The position numbers and the translations under genes were made by a program. A DNA stretch of 64,000 bases from Natronoarchaeum rubrum. GTDB lineage: Archaea; Halobacteriota; Halobacteria; Halobacteriales; Natronoarchaeaceae. The notes beneath the pieces were generated by a model that worked only from the letters and a program-made list of their open reading frames with translations, searched no databases and was not told the DNA's origin. The stretch covers positions 62,001-126,000 of the forward strand of contig NZ_JANHDP010000001.1 in NCBI RefSeq assembly GCF_024494695.1, in the 5' to 3' direction. Of the stretch, positions 25,339-33,348 are shown piece by piece. Position 1 is the first letter of the stretch. Every line of letters begins with the position of its first letter.

Positions 25339-26175
25339 TCACGCGACGTAGCGGTCGGCCGCGGCCGTGGCGGCGTACAGCCCGATCGCGACCAGCACGA
25401 TGGCGCCGCTGGCCGCCACGTCGTGGGTGTACGACAGCGTGACGCCAGAGAACACCGAGATCTCGGCGAGGACGATCGCGATCAGCACCGACGCTTTGAA
25501 GCTCGGCGCGATCTGGCCTGCTGCGGCGACCGGCACCACGAGCATCGCCGCGACGAGGATCACGCCCATGATCTGCATGGCCGCGACGATCACCAGCGCC
25601 GTCAGCACGACCAGCAAGCTGTTCTGCAGATCCACGTCGAGGCGCGCGACGCGGGCGGCGCTCTCGTCGAACGTTATGTACAGCAAGTGTTTGTAGCTGA
25701 CCGCGACGACGCCGCCGACCAGCACAGTCAGGGCGGCCATGATCCGGACGTGCTGCCAGGAGACGGTACTGATCGAGCCGAAGATGTACTGGCTGATGCT
25801 GACCGCGATGCCTCCCGTCAGGCTGATGACGACGGTGCCCAGCGCGAACCCTCCCGAGAGCACGATCGCCATCGAGACGTCGTTGTACGCGCCGGTCCGA
25901 TCCGAGAGGAACTGGATCAACAGCGCCGCGAGCGCCGAGACGACCAGCGCCGAGAGAAACGGTGTGACGCCGCTCAGTCCGACGACTTCCCGCATGTAGA
26001 CGCCGATCGCGACGCCGGCAAAGGCGACGTGGGCCAGCGTGTCGCCGATAAAGGCCATCCGTCGGTACACCAGAAAGGAGCCGACCAGCGGCGCCAGGAT
26101 CGCGACGAACAGGCCGGCCAGCAGCGCGCGCTGCATGAACGAGAAGCCGAGCATCTCGACGATCGTCCCGATCAT
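25339..26175 (-). CDS. znuB: Metal ABC transporter permease (ZnuB/MntB family)
   Basis: The 278-residue protein has eight predicted helices and ABC-3 family motifs: RRMAFIGDTLAHVAFAGVAI at the N-terminus and AAMQIMGVILVAAMLVVPVA in the second half. It forms the membrane channel for Zn2+ or Mn2+ import with the ATPase and binding protein encoded upstream. Its start overlaps the ATPase stop by 4 nt. The ATG at 26175 is supported by the hydrophobic first helix. Metal specificity cannot be read from the permease. Confidence 0.93.
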   Translation of the reverse strand: MIGTIVEMLGFSFMQRALLAGLFVAILAPLVGSFLVYRRMAFIGDTLAHVAFAGVAIGVYMREVVGLSGVTPFLSALVVSALAALLIQFLSDRTGAYNDVSMAIVLSGGFALGTVVISLTGGIAVSISQYIFGSISTVSWQHVRIMAALTVLVGGVVAVSYKHLLYITFDESAARVARLDVDLQNSLLVVLTALVIVAAMQIMGVILVAAMLVVPVAAAGQIAPSFKASVLIAIVLAEISVFSGVTLSYTHDVAASGAIVLVAIGLYAATAAADRYVA

Positions 26176-26945
26176 CGGGACACCTCCTCGTCGTGGGTGT
26201 GGGTGTGGCCCGGATCGTGCTCCAACATCCGCTGGCTCGCGCCGTAGGCGTCGGCCAGCGCGTCGCTCTCGGCGAACCCTTCGGGATCGCCGTGGTAGTG
26301 GACACAGCAGTTGATACAGGCGACCGTCGTCGCGTACTCGGTGACGGTGCCGATGTCGTGCTCGATCAGCACGATCGTCATCCCGTCGTCGTTGAGCTCG
26401 CCGAGCAGGTCGTAGAAGGCGTCCCGCGATTCGGCGTCGACGCCGACGGTCGGCTCGTCGAGCGCGAGCAGGTCGGCCTCGCACGCGAGCGCTCGCGCGA
26501 TGAACACCCGCTGGCGCTGGCCGCCCGAGAGTTCCTCCAGCTTGCGGTCCGCGAGGTCGGCGACGCCCGTCGTCGCCATGGCGTCCTCGACGGCCGCCCG
26601 GTCGTCGCTGTCGAGTCGGCCGTAGCCAGCGTGGGGGAACCGACCCATCGTGACGGCCTCTCTGACGGTGACCGGAATGCGCCGGTCGCCGCTCGTGGCG
26701 CCCTGCGCGACGTAGCCGATGCGGTGGCCGTCGTCGAACTCGCGAGCGTTCTCGCCGAACAGTTTGGCGGAACCGGTGTCGGGGGCCTCCAGGCCCAGCG
26801 CGATCCGGAGCAGCGTCGACTTACCCGACCCGTTCGGCCCGACCAGCCCGAGGAACTCGCCCTCCTCGACCGAGAGACTGACCTCCTCGAGTACGGGGAC
26901 ATCAGTGTAGGCAAACCCGACGTTCTGGAGTTCGACGACGCTCAT
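26172..26945 (-). CDS. znuC: Metal ABC transporter ATP-binding protein (ZnuC family)
   Basis: The 257-residue ATPase has Walker A GPNGSGKST (about residues 36-44), signature LSGGQRQRV, Walker B DLLALDEP, and the H-loop in IVLIEHD. The C-terminus is extended (about residues 205-257) with CINCCVHYHG and a final HDPGHTHTHDEE His-rich stretch, probably metal-binding. It overlaps both neighbours by 4 nt, so the order on the minus strand is znuA-znuC-znuB, translationally coupled. Confidence 0.94.
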   Translation of the reverse strand: MSVVELQNVGFAYTDVPVLEEVSLSVEEGEFLGLVGPNGSGKSTLLRIALGLEAPDTGSAKLFGENAREFDDGHRIGYVAQGATSGDRRIPVTVREAVTMGRFPHAGYGRLDSDDRAAVEDAMATTGVADLADRKLEELSGGQRQRVFIARALACEADLLALDEPTVGVDAESRDAFYDLLGELNDDGMTIVLIEHDIGTVTEYATTVACINCCVHYHGDPEGFAESDALADAYGASQRMLEHDPGHTHTHDEEVSR

Positions 26946-27931
26946 TCTGCGTGTAATGCCTTCGTCAGGGCGGGCAGATTAACGTTTTCCATCACTTCCA
27001 GGTAGCCCCATCCCTGGTCGATCCACTCCTCTTTGACGCCCGACAGCGCCGAGACCTCGAGGGCCTCGGTCGCATCGGTGTCCCTGATGAGTCTGTTGGC
27101 CGCCTCGTCGGACTCCATCGTCGGCGTCAGCACGTACTCGATGCCGTGCTCCTCGATGATTTCTTGGGCCTCGCCGATCGCCTGCGGACTGGGCTCCTCG
27201 TCCGGCGAGATGCCCGACAGCGAGTGGACGGTGAAGCCGTACCGGTTCCCGAGATACTGGAAGGCGTTGTGGCCGGCGACGAGCACGTGGGTCTGTTCGG
27301 CGCCCTCGAAACTCGACTCGAACGTCGCGTCCAGATCGTCGATCTCGGACTTGTAGGCGTCGGCCTGCTCGCGGAACTGTTCTTCGGCGTCCGGATCGGC
27401 CTCGATCAGTCCGTCGCGGACGTTGTCGACGGCCTGCTTCGCCCGCACCGGGTCGAGCCAGAAGTGGGGGTCGCCCGTCGCGTCTCCGTGGTCGTGGCCG
27501 TCGTCCCCGCTCTCGTTCCCGTGTCCCTCGTCGTGCCCGTGGCTCGCGTTCCGTCCGAGCAGGTCGATGCCGTGGCGCGCCGCGACGATCGTTACGCCGG
27601 CATCATCCGCTCGTAGGTTAGTCACGATGTCGTCGGCCCACGGCTGGAACCCCTCACCCATGTAGACGAACGCCGACGACTGGTAGATGTCTTTCTGGAC
27701 CTGCCCCGAGGGCTGCCAGCCGTGCCCGTGCTGGCCGAAGGGGACGATGCTTTCGACGTCTGTCTCCTCGCCAGCGATCTGATCGGCGAAGTCGTACAGC
27801 AGGTAGAACGACGCCTGCACGCCGCTGCCGGACCCGCTACCGGATCCGAGAACGTCGGTACATCCGGCCAATCCGCCCGCCGCGAGTAACCCAGCTCCGC
27901 CCTTCAGGACGGACCGTCTCGTCTCTCTCAT
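26942..27931 (-). CDS. znuA: Metal-binding lipoprotein of ABC importer (ZnuA family, His-rich loop)
   Basis: The 329-residue protein starts MRETRRSVLKGGAGLLAAGG with lipobox LAGC, a Tat-type lipoprotein signal. The cluster A-I/ZnuA fold is indicated by PFGQHGHGWQPSGQVQKDIY, DPHFWLDPVRAKQAVDNV and VAGHNAFQYLGNRYGF, which contain the metal-ligand histidines. Between the first two lies an acidic His-rich loop (about residues 131-155, HGHDEGHGNES, DDGHDHGD) typical of zinc-specific members. It opens the operon; a TATA-like box and AT-rich operator-like repeats lie just upstream. Confidence 0.93.
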   Translation of the reverse strand: MRETRRSVLKGGAGLLAAGGLAGCTDVLGSGSGSGSGVQASFYLLYDFADQIAGEETDVESIVPFGQHGHGWQPSGQVQKDIYQSSAFVYMGEGFQPWADDIVTNLRADDAGVTIVAARHGIDLLGRNASHGHDEGHGNESGDDGHDHGDATGDPHFWLDPVRAKQAVDNVRDGLIEADPDAEEQFREQADAYKSEIDDLDATFESSFEGAEQTHVLVAGHNAFQYLGNRYGFTVHSLSGISPDEEPSPQAIGEAQEIIEEHGIEYVLTPTMESDEAANRLIRDTDATEALEVSALSGVKEEWIDQGWGYLEVMENVNLPALTKALHAE

Positions 27932-27951
27932 ACTCACCAATCGTCACCCCT

Positions 27952-28024
27952 CGAATAAAAGTGTTATTATCTACGGAGTCAGTGTTAATAATCAGTGCCA
28001 TCGGAAGTCTGATTGTTAATAATC
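27952..28024 (-). promoter_or_regulatory. Promoter and operator-like repeats of the znuACB operon
   Basis: On the minus strand a TATA-like cttttattcg (27952-27961) lies 21 nt before the znuA ATG, so the transcript may be leaderless. Just upstream the AT-rich 10-mer gttaataatc occurs at 27984-27993 and again at 28015-28024, 31 bp apart, with a related tgttattatc at 27962-27971. The distal copy sits in gattgttaataatc, nearly a perfect dyad. This is what a metal-dependent repressor site would look like. Confidence 0.6.
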
Positions 28025-28137
28025 GTCTGACGAAACGCTGCCCGCATACGGTTTGCTACCGCGACTGCTCGGGACGGCGAACTGGGAGCCGTCGCCGAAG
28101 CTGACGAGCCGCAAAATAGACCGGCTGCTTCCGCCGA

Positions 28138-28695
28138 TCACTCGACGGTGATCGAGCCGACCATCCCCGCCGCCTCGTGGGGTTCGCAGACGTACTCGTA
28201 CGTGCCGGTCGTCTCGAAGGTGTGTTCGTACTCTGTGCCCGCGTTCGCGATCTCCGGGTAGCCCTCCCAGTTCGCTCCCTGGGGCTGACTCGTCGGAACG
28301 ACGTTGTGGTTGTCCGAATCCCAGACCCATCGCACCGTCGTGCCGGCGTCGATCGAGAGTTCGGCTGGCTCGAACACCAGATCGCCGCCCGGCCCCGCGA
28401 TCACCTCGACCATGTCTCCGCCGCCCGCCGACGCGTTCCCAGTCTGGTTACTGTCCGATTCGTTACCTGCGGTCTGGTTGGCGTCAGTCTCGTTGCCCGC
28501 CGTTTCGTTCGCGTCCGTCTCGTTGCCCATCGTCTCGTTGTCGCCGGTGACGCCGTCGCTGGTGTCGTTGCCGCCGTCGGCGGGTTCCTGTGTGTCGCCT
28601 CCGGTGTCGGTACAGCCAGCGACGGCTGCCCCCACCGCAACGGCACCGCTGGCGCGCAGAAACGCTCTCCTGTCAAATCTGGGATCGTTGCTCAT
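28138..28695 (-). CDS. Halocyanin-type blue copper lipoprotein
   Basis: The 185-residue protein has a Tat lipoprotein signal (DRRAFLRASGAVAVGAAVAG then C), an acidic Asn-rich linker (about residues 30-92) with repeated NETDANETAG-type units that hold many NET/NQT sequons, and a C-terminal cupredoxin domain (about 93-185). The type I copper ligands are visible: His in SDNHNVVP, Cys, His and Met in YVCEPHEAAGMVG. Halocyanins carry electrons at the outer membrane face. The linker is probably heavily glycosylated. Confidence 0.93.
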   Translation of the reverse strand: MSNDPRFDRRAFLRASGAVAVGAAVAGCTDTGGDTQEPADGGNDTSDGVTGDNETMGNETDANETAGNETDANQTAGNESDSNQTGNASAGGGDMVEVIAGPGGDLVFEPAELSIDAGTTVRWVWDSDNHNVVPTSQPQGANWEGYPEIANAGTEYEHTFETTGTYEYVCEPHEAAGMVGSITVE

Positions 28696-28902
28696 GAACG
28701 GATGGCACTAGGTGAGGACGCCGCAAAAGCCTGTTAGCGGGTCTGCTGACGAAATAACTGGTTCGCGTGCCGGTCGATTGCCGGTCACGGGCGCGAAGCG
28801 AGCGAACTCCGTCGCTCCGAGGTCGCGCCCGATAAATAGGACGACTTTCGTTCGGCAACTTGCGGCGAGGCCGACGATCCGCAAGCGTCCGGTTGCCGCC
28901 GC

Positions 28903-29493
28903 TTACGCCGACTGCTTGATCGTTTCGAGGTGTTCCTCGTACGCATTCCGGCAGGTCGACGAACAGAACTGTCGGGACTGGCCGTCGATGTCGACCGTCA
29001 TGCCGTCGTCTTCGACGGTCGCACCGCACTCCTCGCAGGCGACGCCGGCGTCGGGGCCGTCGATCTGGGGCTGCCAGGCCGAGTCTATCAGCAACCGGAC
29101 GTCGTACTCGACGATGCGGCCGATCTCGACGGCGTCGGTCAGCACGGAGTGGATCTCCGTCTCGTCGACGGTCGCCTTCGCGACGACGTGGCCGTCGGCC
29201 GTCGCGAACGCGTGTTCGACGCACTCGGCGCCGGCCAGACTCTCCATGACCTCCGTCTCGAAGCCGGGCTGGAGGTGGACGTCGACGAGGACGCCGACGC
29301 CGTCCCGGAGCGTCGATCGGTCGATATCGAGGGTGAACCGCTCGATAACGCCCACCTCTTCCAGTCGATCGACGCGGTCGGAGACCGTCGGCGGCGAGAC
29401 GCCGACCTTGTCGGCGATTTCGCTGTACGGCCGGCGGGAATCCTCCGCAAGCAACTCGAGGATGCTCAGATCCGTATCATCCAGTTCGACCAT
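28903..29493 (-). CDS. Lrp/AsnC regulator with C-terminal TRASH metal-sensing domain
   Basis: The 196-residue protein has an N-terminal AsnC winged helix (about residues 1-55, LDDTDLSILELLAEDSRRPY), an effector-like middle domain, and a C-terminal TRASH motif (about 153-190): CEECGATVEDDG, then FCSSTCRNAY. In Halobacterium, Lrp-TRASH proteins of this type control copper efflux genes. The neighbouring halocyanin (copper) and zinc-importer genes fit a metal regulator. The ATG at 29493 is preferred to an upstream in-frame start that would add 14 residues over the promoter. Confidence 0.88.
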   Translation of the reverse strand: MVELDDTDLSILELLAEDSRRPYSEIADKVGVSPPTVSDRVDRLEEVGVIERFTLDIDRSTLRDGVGVLVDVHLQPGFETEVMESLAGAECVEHAFATADGHVVAKATVDETEIHSVLTDAVEIGRIVEYDVRLLIDSAWQPQIDGPDAGVACEECGATVEDDGMTVDIDGQSRQFCSSTCRNAYEEHLETIKQSA

Positions 29494-29717
29494 GCGCGGA
29501 AGTTTGAGGACGTTCACATAAACTACTTTCGACATTCCTTTCCTAAATTTAGAGAAGAATATACCGCTCGCTGCGGTAGATGTTCGACAATACGTTACAT
29601 TCGTACGCCCAGGTGGACGACAGCTAGTCCGTGGGGAAAGGTAATTGCCGATCGCCTCTGCGGGGTCGAGGCCGCCGACCGACAGGTACGAGAGCCCCCC
29701 GCGCCTATCGGACGTTC

Positions 29718-30233
29718 GTGTTCAAACTCGGCCACTACGGCGTCGCTCTGGGGCTGTACGCGCCCCTCCTCGCCTGGCTACTCGGTCGAGGTCTGCCGGC
29801 GCTCGCGCTCGGCGGCGGGGCCGTCCTGCTGTGGCTGGCGATGCTGCCCGACGTCGACACGCGGCTACCGGGCGTCTCCCACCGAGGCCCCACTCACACG
29901 GTCCTGTTCGTGCTGGCGGTCGGCATCGTCGTCGGCCTCGTCGCCGATCTCCTGATCGCGCCCACGGTCGGCGAGTTCGGCGCCAGAGCGTGGGTCGGCG
30001 TCCCGGGCTTCGAGACCGGGCTGGGTGAGTTCGGGTTCCTGATCGGAACGCTCGCGATCGTCTCGCACCTGCTGGCCGACGTGATCACGCCGATGGGCAT
30101 TCGACCGTTCTGGCCCGTTTCGGGCTGGTCGATCTCCCTCGACATCACGCCGGCGCGGAACACGGTCGCCAACTACGTCCTGCTCGCTGCAGGATCGTTC
30201 CTCGCGGCGAGCGCCGTGCTGACGTCGATCTGA
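29718..30233 (+). CDS. Membrane-bound metal-dependent hydrolase (YdjM/DUF457 family)
   Basis: From the GTG at 29718 the 171-residue protein reads MFKLGHYGVALGLYAPLLAW. Features of the family are an N-terminal His (GHYG), LAMLPDVDTRLPGVSHRGPTHT with conserved Asp and His residues, and ISHLLADVITPMG-like HLLADVITPMGI. About four membrane helices surround these residues. The biochemical role of the family is not established. The longer frame from 29631 adds Arg-rich sequence and is not preferred. Confidence 0.8.
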   Translation: MFKLGHYGVALGLYAPLLAWLLGRGLPALALGGGAVLLWLAMLPDVDTRLPGVSHRGPTHTVLFVLAVGIVVGLVADLLIAPTVGEFGARAWVGVPGFETGLGEFGFLIGTLAIVSHLLADVITPMGIRPFWPVSGWSISLDITPARNTVANYVLLAAGSFLAASAVLTSI

Positions 30234-30309
30234 GACGATCCGTCCGCCGTCGCGTCGTCCCGCCCGTATCGCCCAGCCCGGCGCGTCTCGCCTGCCGGAG
30301 TCCGCATCC

Positions 30310-30317
30310 TATTTAAT
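30310..30317 (+). promoter_or_regulatory. TATA-like box of gshA
   Basis: The box tatttaat lies 23 nt before the ATG at 30341, placing transcription start at or next to the start codon, so the gshA mRNA is predicted to be leaderless. Confidence 0.65.
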
Positions 30318-30340
30318 CGGGGCTGTCCAAGCGTCGTGCG

Positions 30341-31411
30341 ATGGAAGGGGGTTCGGCCGACGTGTTCGACGAACTCGGGACGCTGGGCATCGAAGAGGAG
30401 TTTTTCGTCGTCGACGAGGACGGCCGGCCCGCGTCCGGTACTGACGAGCTCGTCTACGAATCCGATCCCCCGGAGATTCTGGAGGGCCGCCTCGACCACG
30501 AGCTGTTCAAGTTCGTGATCGAGACCCAGACGCCGAAGATCGACTCGCTCGCGGACGCTCCCGAAACGCTCTCGGCGATCCGCTCGGCGCTGGTCGAGCA
30601 CGCCGCCGCCCAGGGCTATCGGATCGCCGCCGCCGGGCTGCATCCGACCGCGAAGTGGCGCGAGCTAGAACACGCCGAGAAGCCCCGCTACCGGGCGCAG
30701 CTCGAACGGATCCAGTACCCGCAGCACCGCAACACGACCGCCGGACTGCACGTCCACGTGGGCGTCGACGACGCTGACAAGGCGACGTGGATCGCAAACG
30801 AACTGCGCTGGTACCTCCCGCCGATGCTCGCGCTGTCGGCCAACTCGCCGTACTGGAACGGGTTCGACACCGGCCTCCAGTCGGCCCGCGCGAAGATCTT
30901 CGAGGCGCTGCCCAACACCGGGATGCCGACGCGCTTCGAGGATTTCGAGGACTACCGCGAGTTCGAGCGCACGATGATCGAGACGGGCTCGATCAACGAC
31001 CGCGGGGAGCTGTGGTACGACGTGCGCCCTCACTCCGGCATCGGAACCGTCGAAGTGCGCACGCCCGACGGCCAGGCCGACGAGGACCGGATTCTGGCGT
31101 TCGTCGAGTACGTCCACGCGCTCGTGATCGACCTCGCGGAGCGCTACGAGGACGGCGAGTCCGGTACGGAGATCCGCCGCGAACTGCTCGACGAGAACAA
31201 GTGGCGGGCGCTCCGGTACGGCCGCGAGGCCTCCTTCGTTCGGCCGAACGGCGACGTCGTCGAACTCGGCGAGCTCGTCGACGCCGAGTGCGAGCGCCTC
31301 GGCGTCTCGGGCATCCGCGAGCTGTACGACGCCGAGAGCGGGGCCGCGATGCAGCGCCGCCTGCTCGACTCGCAGGGCGAAGCGGCGCTCCGACGGTCGC
31401 TACTGCTCTAA
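30341..31411 (+). CDS. gshA: Glutamate-cysteine ligase (haloarchaeal GshA, GCS2 family)
   Basis: The 356-residue protein begins with the GCS2 signature [19 protein letters not shown] and contains [32 protein letters not shown] and [17 protein letters not shown], matching haloarchaeal GshA. It joins glutamate and cysteine with ATP to make gamma-glutamylcysteine, the main low-molecular-weight thiol in haloarchaea, which lack glutathione. Length is as expected. It is followed after 47 nt by the winged-helix regulator. Confidence 0.93.
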   Translation: MEGGSADVFDELGTLGIEEEFFVVDEDGRPASGTDELVYESDPPEILEGRLDHELFKFVIETQTPKIDSLADAPETLSAIRSALVEHAAAQGYRIAAAGLHPTAKWRELEHAEKPRYRAQLERIQYPQHRNTTAGLHVHVGVDDADKATWIANELRWYLPPMLALSANSPYWNGFDTGLQSARAKIFEALPNTGMPTRFEDFEDYREFERTMIETGSINDRGELWYDVRPHSGIGTVEVRTPDGQADEDRILAFVEYVHALVIDLAERYEDGESGTEIRRELLDENKWRALRYGREASFVRPNGDVVELGELVDAECERLGVSGIRELYDAESGAAMQRRLLDSQGEAALRRSLLL

Positions 31412-31417
31412 ACAAGG

Positions 31418-31456
31418 CTTTTATGCCCTTGCGACTTTTGTCCTTCTAGAAAGGAC
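31418..31456 (+). promoter_or_regulatory. TATA-like box and inverted repeat before the winged-helix gene
   Basis: A TATA-like cttttatg (31418-31425) is followed by GTCCTT-N5-AAGGAC (31440-31456). The dyad falls on the expected transcription start and ends 2 nt before the ATG at 31459. It could be an operator, possibly for the encoded regulator itself. Confidence 0.5.
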
Positions 31457-31458
31457 TC

Positions 31459-32139
31459 ATGTCTTCCCAGAACTCGAACGACGGGGCGGACGACGATCAC
31501 GCGCCCGAGGACGCCGACGACGCGACTGCGGACGACGCCGCTGCGTCGGACGTCGACGCGGATGCGTCGGACGTCGACGCGGATGCGACGGCGTCCGACG
31601 ACGCCGGCGTGACGGGCGAGGACGGCGAACGCGGCCCCCGCGACCGACTCGAAGAGGAGGCCGACCGAGCCGTCGAACAGTTCGATCAGGGTCTCGTCGA
31701 CCTGCTGTCGTGGATTCTCGATACCGAAACGCGCGCGCGGATCTTCGTCTACCTCCGCAAACACCCCGGGAGCACCAGCGAGGAAATCGCCGAGGGCACG
31801 GGATTATACCCCAGCACGGTCCGTGAAGCGCTCGCGGAGCTCCACGACGAAGAGAAAGTCGAGCGCCACAAGCGCGAGAGCGCCGGCGCCGGCAACAACC
31901 CCTACGAGTACACCGCGATCGCGCCCAGCGACCTCGTCGGCGGCGTCGCCGGCCAGGTCCAGGCCGAACTCAACGCCGTCTTCAACCTCGATCGATACCT
32001 CGGCGACGACGAGCCCGCACCGACGAAGCGGACCGACGACCCGGTGACGATCACCGTCGACGACGCCGCGGACGACGAGGACGATGCGAGTGACGAGGAA
32101 GACGTCGGCGACGACAGCGGCGACGAGCTCGCCGACTGA
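31459..32139 (+). CDS. Winged-helix transcriptional regulator with acidic tails
   Basis: The 226-residue protein has a long acidic N-terminus (about residues 1-60) with two identical 21-bp units encoding DVDADAS-type repeats (31543-31584). A winged helix follows (about 75-150): DTETRARIFVYLRKHPGSTS, EEIAEGTGLYPSTVREALAE and a wing ending in NNPYEYTAI. The C-terminus is again highly acidic. It resembles haloarchaeal ArsR/TrmB-like DNA-binding proteins. The target is unknown; the gap from gshA is only 47 nt but contains its own promoter. Confidence 0.82.
   Translation: MSSQNSNDGADDDHAPEDADDATADDAAASDVDADASDVDADATASDDAGVTGEDGERGPRDRLEEEADRAVEQFDQGLVDLLSWILDTETRARIFVYLRKHPGSTSEEIAEGTGLYPSTVREALAELHDEEKVERHKRESAGAGNNPYEYTAIAPSDLVGGVAGQVQAELNAVFNLDRYLGDDEPAPTKRTDDPVTITVDDAADDEDDASDEEDVGDDSGDELAD
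31543..31584 (+). repeat. Two perfect 21-bp tandem units inside the winged-helix gene
   Basis: The unit gcgtcggacgtcgacgcgga plus t occurs twice in succession and encodes acidic Ser/Asp/Val/Ala residues. It lies in the disordered N-terminal tail and probably arose by slippage. Confidence 0.85.
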
Positions 32140-32171
32140 GGACCGACCCCCAGTTCTCCGGAACTCCGACT

Positions 32172-32180
32172 CTTTTAAGC
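32172..32180 (+). promoter_or_regulatory. TATA-like box of coaD
   Basis: The box cttttaagc lies 22 nt before the ATG at 32203, so a leaderless transcript is predicted for coaD. Confidence 0.65.
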
Positions 32181-32202
32181 ATCGCCCCGCTGAACGACGG
32201 GT

Positions 32203-32697
32203 ATGAACGTCGCGCTGGGGGGCACGTTCGATCCGGTGCACGACGGTCACCGCGCCCTGTTCGATCGCGCGTTCGAGCTGGGCGACGTCACAATCGGCCT
32301 GACCAGCGACGAGCTCGCGCCGAAGACCCGCTCGGAGGACCGGTACGTCCGCCCCTACGACGAGCGCCGCGCGGACCTCGCCGGCGAGCTAGACGCCTTC
32401 GCCGACGAGTACGACCGCGAGTACGAGATCCGCCCGCTCGAAGACCCGACCGGCATCGCGACGGAACCGCGCTTCGACTATCTGGTGGTCTCGCCCGAAA
32501 CCATCGACGGCGCCGAGCGCATCAACGAACTGCGCGAGGACCGCGGCGTCGACCCGCTGTCGGTCGAGGTCGTCGATCACGTCACGGCCGACGACGGAGA
32601 GATCATCTCCAGTACCCGCATCGTCCGGGGCGAGATCGACGAGCACGGCACCATGACGCCCGACAGCGACGGCCGCGGGCGGGTCCAGCCGGACTGA
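32203..32697 (+). CDS. coaD: Phosphopantetheine adenylyltransferase (archaeal type)
   Basis: The 164-residue nucleotidyltransferase begins MNVALGGTFDPVHDGHRALF, with the HxGH-type motif (here HDGH), followed by TSDELAPKTRSEDRYVRPYD and the ISSTRIVRGEID motif near the end. It transfers AMP from ATP to 4'-phosphopantetheine to make dephospho-CoA. The archaeal family is related to eukaryotic PPAT rather than bacterial CoaD. Its stop abuts the stop of the convergent TFIIB-like gene. Confidence 0.92.
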   Translation: MNVALGGTFDPVHDGHRALFDRAFELGDVTIGLTSDELAPKTRSEDRYVRPYDERRADLAGELDAFADEYDREYEIRPLEDPTGIATEPRFDYLVVSPETIDGAERINELREDRGVDPLSVEVVDHVTADDGEIISSTRIVRGEIDEHGTMTPDSDGRGRVQPD

Positions 32698-33006
32698 TTA
32701 CCAGCTCGGCGGTTCCATCCCCGCTTCGCGCAGGATCTCTTTCCATCGTTGCTGGATCGTCAGCCGTGCGACTCCCGCGGCGTCGGCGACGACCCCCTGG
32801 GAGCGCGCGTCGCTCTCGATCAGCGCGCCGGCGTAGAGACTGGCCGCCAGCACCGCTCGCTTGGATCGTTCTTCGTCCGGTAGATTCGAGAGAAACAGGT
32901 CGACTGCGGTCGACCGCGCGTCGGCGTCGAGATCGATCGCCGCTGCGACGTCGTCGAGTTCCTCGATCCACTCCTCGTTCTCGACGCGCTCGCGGGCGCT
33001 GTACAT
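32698..33006 (-). CDS. Short TFIIB-like (single cyclin-fold) protein
   Basis: The 102-residue protein resembles one cyclin repeat of TFB: SKRAVLAASLYAGALIESDA then SQGVVADAAGVARLTIQQRW and KEILREAG. It lacks the zinc ribbon and the first cyclin repeat of a full TFB such as the gene at 61360. Haloarchaea carry a conserved short protein of this kind. It might bind DNA or compete with TFB, but no function is shown. The stop is adjacent to that of coaD. Confidence 0.8.
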   Translation of the reverse strand: MYSARERVENEEWIEELDDVAAAIDLDADARSTAVDLFLSNLPDEERSKRAVLAASLYAGALIESDARSQGVVADAAGVARLTIQQRWKEILREAGMEPPSW

Positions 33007-33089
33007 CGACCGATCGTTGGCGCCCCGGCCACATAAGCCCGACTCCGGAGCGACAGGTTCTTGGTTTCCTCGGGCGAATTCCGCGCCGA

Positions 33090-33174
33090 GCGCGGGTAGC
33101 CAAGCTAGGCCAACGGCGCAGCGCTTAGGACGCTGTCTCGTAGGAGTCCGCCGGTTCGAATCCGGTCCCGCGCA
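33090..33174 (+). tRNA. tRNA-Leu (anticodon TAG)
   Basis: The 85-nt gene starts GCGCGGGTAGCCAAGCTAGG, has a seven-base anticodon loop CTTAGGA with anticodon TAG at 33126-33128, a long variable arm, T-arm ccggttcgaatccgg and 3' acceptor strand with discriminator A at 33174. The long variable arm and UAG anticodon identify leucine. No intron and no encoded CCA. Confidence 0.96.
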
Positions 33175-33181
33175 TTCTTCT

Positions 33182-33284
33182 GACCGCGAACGGACGTGAG
33201 CGGTCTGTGAATCGCAACGGGCGGAGTCGAACCCTGGAAGACGAGCGAAGCGAGTCTTCCTCCGGTTCGAATCCGGTCCCGCAC
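33182..33284 (+). repeat. Duplicated tRNA-Leu T-arm/acceptor end with hairpins
   Basis: A 21-nt stretch of the tRNA 3' end (33151-33171, T-arm plus acceptor start) is repeated exactly at 33262-33282. Before it lie a stem gaccgc/gcggtc (about 33182-33206), an imperfect inverted T-arm (ggagtcgaaccc, about 33222-33233), and a hairpin ggaagac/gtcttcc around gagcgaagcga (33236-33260). The pattern recalls the region behind tRNA-iMet. Confidence 0.8.
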
Positions 33285-33348
33285 ATACCGTCTCGAACGT
33301 CGGCGAACGCGCGCGTGTCTTTTGCTCGCGATATCTCTGCCAAACGCG

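Noticed and set aside
25115..25351. Plus-strand ORF in the acd/znuB gap
   Set aside because: Low-complexity Ser/Arg/Ala sequence overlapping the acd promoter; no supporting motif.
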